Source of the DNA: Luzula sylvatica
Lineage: Eukaryota > Streptophyta > Magnoliopsida > Poales > Juncaceae
DNA length: 64,000 nt
Assembly (NCBI GenBank): GCA_946800325.1
Contig: OX326957.1
Span: 53,253,798 to 53,317,797, forward strand
Direction of reading: 5' to 3'
How positions within the stretch are numbered: position 1 is the first letter of the stretch; each line of letters opens with the position of its first letter. A model generated the notes under the pieces. It did no database searches and was not told the DNA's origin. It was given only the letters and a program-made list of their open reading frames with translations. Positions 61,180-64,000 of the stretch are shown here, piece after piece. The translations under genes were made by a program, and so were the position numbers.

Positions 61180-61856
61180 AATATGTCATTTACTATCATT
61201 GGAGCATCGATTGTCGAAAATTTTAGCAAGTCTTAACATATCCAAAATTATTTTGTCATTGGTCCTAAACCTACGTTTTGGTGCATTGGTACATGTACAT
61301 TTACATGCATGTCCTAAAAACTCATTTTTGTATTTTATATTTTCGAAAATAAGCAAAATCACCAGAATTCGGTGCGTTCGAACGCACTTACTGTTCGTTC
61401 GAACGAACTAAAATATAAGCCAAACCTTCGAAATCATCTCTCAGTTTGGCCGAACGCTCCACATTAGTTCGAACGAACTGTGAACATTCGTTCGAACGAA
61501 CTACATGTGTAAAGAATAACCCATTCGTTCGAACCCATCACCCACCTTGGTTCGAACGAACTATACTGAAAACTGAACTTTCGCCCATTCGTTCGAACGA
61601 ACAATGCAGGTGCGTTCGAACGAACCCCTCGGGAAAACCAATATAATCTTGAAACCGTCACCTCCACTTCCACCTCTTCCACTTCTCACTCCTCAAAACC
61701 GACCTTATCTCTTCCACTACTCCATTAGAGCACCTTCAGTTCACACCCTCTCTATTTAAACCCTCCAAAATCAACAAACTCACTCATCTTGCTCAAAATA
61801 TCTCTCTCCATCCGAAAATCCGAAAATCTCACTCAAATAGCTCCATTTTCGCTCAA
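61180..61856 (+). promoter_or_regulatory. Pol-ORF3 spacer with four paired TTCGAA palindromes
   Basis: Cores TTCGAA start at 61377/61398, 61468/61491, 61528/61551 and 61592/61615, giving spacings of 21, 23, 23 and 23 bp. They are the same palindrome as in the U3 of the LTR. The stretch after 61700 is pyrimidine-rich with CTCTATTTAAA at about 61750, so it may be a promoter or splice-acceptor region for ORF3 expression; that is inference. Confidence 0.75.
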
Positions 61857-63200
61857 ATGACAAGCCGCAAGGGAAAGAAGGTTGCTTCCAAGCCTGCAAG
61901 AGGACCATTTCCTCGTTTTGACTTCAACGACACCGGCAACACCTACCTGTTCAGAGATGCCGCTGCCGGAGTTAGTTATCGCGAAAAATATTCGAAGAAA
62001 TCGGTCAGCATCGGGTATTACTATCAACTTCCTTCCAACATTCCCATTCTATCCAACATTGTTGATTCCATCGAAGATCGGTGGCAAATTGCTGGGTTGT
62101 GCTCCCTCAATCGCACTTCGTATGAGGTAGTTACGAAATTGTTCTATGCGAATGCCGTTTTCAACTACGACGAGAACGAAATCAAGAGTTACCTTTTCGG
62201 ACAACCCATCACTATCAATGTGGAGTCACTATGTCAATGGCTTGGGCTAGTGAACGACGGGGAACACACCTATATTAGTCGTGCCGACCAAGTTCACGAC
62301 ACCACCTACAATCAAATTGAGAAGGTGGTTACCAACGACAATCTCGTCTCTTCGGCCACGCAACTCTCGGCACCTCTTCGTTTCGTGTGGCAAATTGGTA
62401 ATAATATTCTCACTCCCGTCTCTAAACTCAAAGCAAATTTCGACAAACGAAACGTTACCCTTCTCTACCGATTATGGTACGTGAGTGAAGATCGCATCAA
62501 CATTCCGATTCTCATCCTCAAACACATGGAATCGATCATGCGTCTCAAGGTTTCCTCTCTCCCATATGGAAGCATCATCGCCTTAGCATGCGACCGATTG
62601 GACATCGATATTCCAACCGACCAATGGGACCTCGGACGTTCCGAGCCCACAAACCTGGGATCTCCCGAACACCTATCTCGAATTGGATACTCAGACAAGA
62701 AAATCGGTCAATTGGATTACTCTCAAACACAAGGTGGAAGAAACCCTACCCTCATCGAAAATTGGGTTTTGGACGAACCCTCGGATCGCCACAAACTTCC
62801 TAATAATCCTACCGAGTGGACCCAACCTCCCGATGATGCACCGGTTCCCCCGCGTAAACGGAAAACAAGAGCCACACCAAGTGCGGGCCCGTCTAATCCG
62901 ACCACCGCCGACTCACATGCACCGGGTTTCAATATGGAGGAGATCCGTGGCATGATGGAAGCCATGCAAACTCGAGCTCACGAGGAAAGTGTGTGGGTTC
63001 GTGATCAAGTCTACGAGGATAATGCACGGACTAGAGCACACAACACCAAACTCTTCGAAAATCTCTACGCTCACCTTGACTCTCGCTTCGGACCATGGAA
63101 CCCTCCTCCGGACGCACCGCCATCATTTAATCCGGATCAACCTTGGAATCTCGGCACCGATGACCCTTCCGAGTATAATCCGGGCGGCCCAACTCTTTAG
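61857..63200 (+). CDS. Sirevirus ORF3, envelope-like / plant transposon protein
   Basis: A 447-residue frame downstream of pol. The basic start MTSRKGKKVASKPARGPFPR is followed by a globular region at about 20-290 with FYANAVFNYDENEIKSYLFG, SLCQWLGL and YRLWYVSEDRINIPILILKH. This pattern fits the putative plant transposon protein domain often found in this position. The C-terminus is Pro-rich (PPRKRKTRA nuclear-signal-like, then PPDAPP) with a coiled-coil-like MEEIRGMMEAMQTRAHEES. No clear signal peptide or membrane anchor is visible, so a true envelope role is doubtful. The function is unknown. The frame is fully open. Confidence 0.8.
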   Translation: MTSRKGKKVASKPARGPFPRFDFNDTGNTYLFRDAAAGVSYREKYSKKSVSIGYYYQLPSNIPILSNIVDSIEDRWQIAGLCSLNRTSYEVVTKLFYANAVFNYDENEIKSYLFGQPITINVESLCQWLGLVNDGEHTYISRADQVHDTTYNQIEKVVTNDNLVSSATQLSAPLRFVWQIGNNILTPVSKLKANFDKRNVTLLYRLWYVSEDRINIPILILKHMESIMRLKVSSLPYGSIIALACDRLDIDIPTDQWDLGRSEPTNLGSPEHLSRIGYSDKKIGQLDYSQTQGGRNPTLIENWVLDEPSDRHKLPNNPTEWTQPPDDAPVPPRKRKTRATPSAGPSNPTTADSHAPGFNMEEIRGMMEAMQTRAHEESVWVRDQVYEDNARTRAHNTKLFENLYAHLDSRFGPWNPPPDAPPSFNPDQPWNLGTDDPSEYNPGGPTL

Positions 63201-63708
63201 AACCTATCCCTCCGGCTTTACCTATTTTCCGAGATTATTAAATCATATTTTCTAAATTTAAACTTTGTTTTAGCATGTAGTACCATGTATGGGTGTGTTT
63301 GCATGATATGTGGTTGTAGTAGTATTATTAATCTATGTTATGTTCTAGTTCATGTCATGAGTTAATTAGTTGAAACCCAAATGATGTATTTCTATTTTGA
63401 TGATTATGAGTAATGTCGTTTTTCAAATTTATGTGTTCAAAACTATTCTTTTCATCATAATTGTTAAAATCATAACTCCAACCACAAATCAAAACTTGCT
63501 AAAATTCTTATTATCTACGAGCCTACGACTGAAAAATTCATATTCTCAGGGGGAGCTCATATTTAGGGGGAGCTTTCCGGTTCGGTTCTATTAGCTCCCT
63601 TTTGATCATTTCAAAAAGGGGGAGAAAAGAGATCGTACGGAAAGTTTTTCGATAACCGACAAAACTCTCCAATCGACAGTGTTTTGAAATTAATCAAAAG
63701 GGGGAGTT
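63201..63708 (+). promoter_or_regulatory. Repeated polypurine tracts before the 3' LTR
   Basis: Purine tracts with the common core AGGGGGAG lie at 63548-63555, 63565-63572, 63613-63632 (AAAAAGGGGGAGAAAAGAGA) and 63696-63706 (AAAAGGGGGAG, two bases before the LTR). The last is the primer for plus-strand synthesis. Multiple tracts in this position are a described Sirevirus feature. The rest of the spacer is A+T-rich. Confidence 0.85.
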
Positions 63709-63753
63709 TGTTGATCCAAATATCCTATGGTTTGATTATATCAAAACACTGTC
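63675..63753. repeat. Inverted repeat bracketing the PPT/LTR junction
   Basis: GACAGTGTTTTGA at 63675-63687 is a perfect 13-bp inverted copy of TCAAAACACTGTC at 63741-63753. The pairing extends inward imperfectly (AATTAATC against GATTATA), leaving about 33 nt of loop that contains the polypurine tract and the first bases of the LTR. Confidence 0.8.
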
Positions 63754-64000
63754 AATACTAACGGTTTCAGTTAAGACCAACTTGTAGGAGAAGTAGGTAC
63801 AACGGACCAAGAATGATCAAGACGAAGATCATCCGTGAAAGGAAAGGCGTCAAGACATTGAAGAACTCAAGACGTCGAAGCCTTCCGTGAGTTGGGATCA
63901 TCAAAATAAACCCTAGGTATTCCAAAGAACATCTCATACTTATCAAGATCAAAAGATAAATTCGAAACACGATGATCAACAAGGAAAATCACCATACCAA
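63709..64000 (+). repeat. Sirevirus 3' LTR, first 292 bp
   Basis: Begins TGTTGATCCAAATATCC and matches 54142-54433 base for base by eye. The window ends inside U3, before the palindrome pairs. Confidence 0.95.

Larger units (their letters stand above)
54142..64000 (+). mobile_element. Sirevirus (Ty1/Copia) retrotransposon, intact, 3' LTR cut by window end
   Basis: A complete 5' LTR (54142-55582), PBS, gag (55643-57928), pol (58057-61179), envelope-like ORF3 (61857-63200), repeated polypurine tracts and the first 292 bp of the 3' LTR (63709-64000). Domain order PR-IN-RT-RH makes it Copia. An extra frame after pol, several polypurine tracts before the 3' LTR and palindrome-rich LTRs are hallmarks of the Sirevirus genus. 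All frames are open. The 292 bp shared by the two LTRs look identical base for base, so insertion was very recent. The pentamer before the 5' LTR is CACTT; its duplicate would lie beyond the window. Confidence 0.95.

Overview
This is nuclear DNA of a flowering plant, almost certainly a eudicot. The genes are intron-rich and A+T-poor relative to their surroundings, they encode plant-specific families (BEL1-like TALE homeodomain, TIC62, DAYSLEEPER, PADRE/DUF4228, dirigent), and the long A+T-rich spacers are packed with plant transposable elements. The species cannot be named from the sequence.

Layout. 1-554: a cluster of short palindromes and a (TC)n tract. 555-5097: a reverse-oriented LTR element with two 1.9-2.1 kb LTRs around only 0.54 kb. 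5230-8650: tandem duplications, an hAT-type miniature element, two Helitron-like 3' ends and a GGGTGTT-ended element. 11178-16832: a complete four-exon BLH2/BLH4-type homeobox gene whose second intron carries a 462-bp perfect CT repeat and a small transposon. 18059-22723: small transposons and a three-exon TMEM220-family gene. 22790-25605: a possible LINE tail and a ~1 kb direct repeat. 26742-28965: complete TIC62. 29248-30710: LINE and TPR-like remnants. 31070-33140 (minus): a domesticated hAT transposase gene of the DAYSLEEPER type. 37933-39893: complete TFIIE alpha. 43452-43967 (minus): a PADRE-domain gene. 45805-47912: a SINE and three miniature elements. 49420-49980: a dirigent-like gene. 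50640-51545: a ~176-bp tandem array. 51600-53690: a broken Myb/SANT-like gene. 54142-64000: a very young, intact Sirevirus (Copia) retrotransposon; its 3' LTR runs off the window.

The cellular genes are unrelated neighbours (leaf development, chloroplast redox, Pol II initiation, signalling, cell wall), not a pathway. The most distinctive observation is in non-coding DNA. The Sirevirus carries ten pairs of TTCGAA-centred palindromes, six in the LTR U3 and four between pol and ORF3, with the two members of each pair 21-23 bp apart. The first 335 bp of the window hold four pairs of a different palindrome (CGTCATGACG type) at the same 21-23 bp spacing, so the spacing seems conserved while the sequence is not. 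The Sirevirus also has a near-perfect inverted repeat that would display the polypurine tract and the LTR start in one loop, and splice-like signals at the gag-pol junction.

Introns and exons were placed by eye from splice sites, reading frame and family resemblance. No alignment or search was run.
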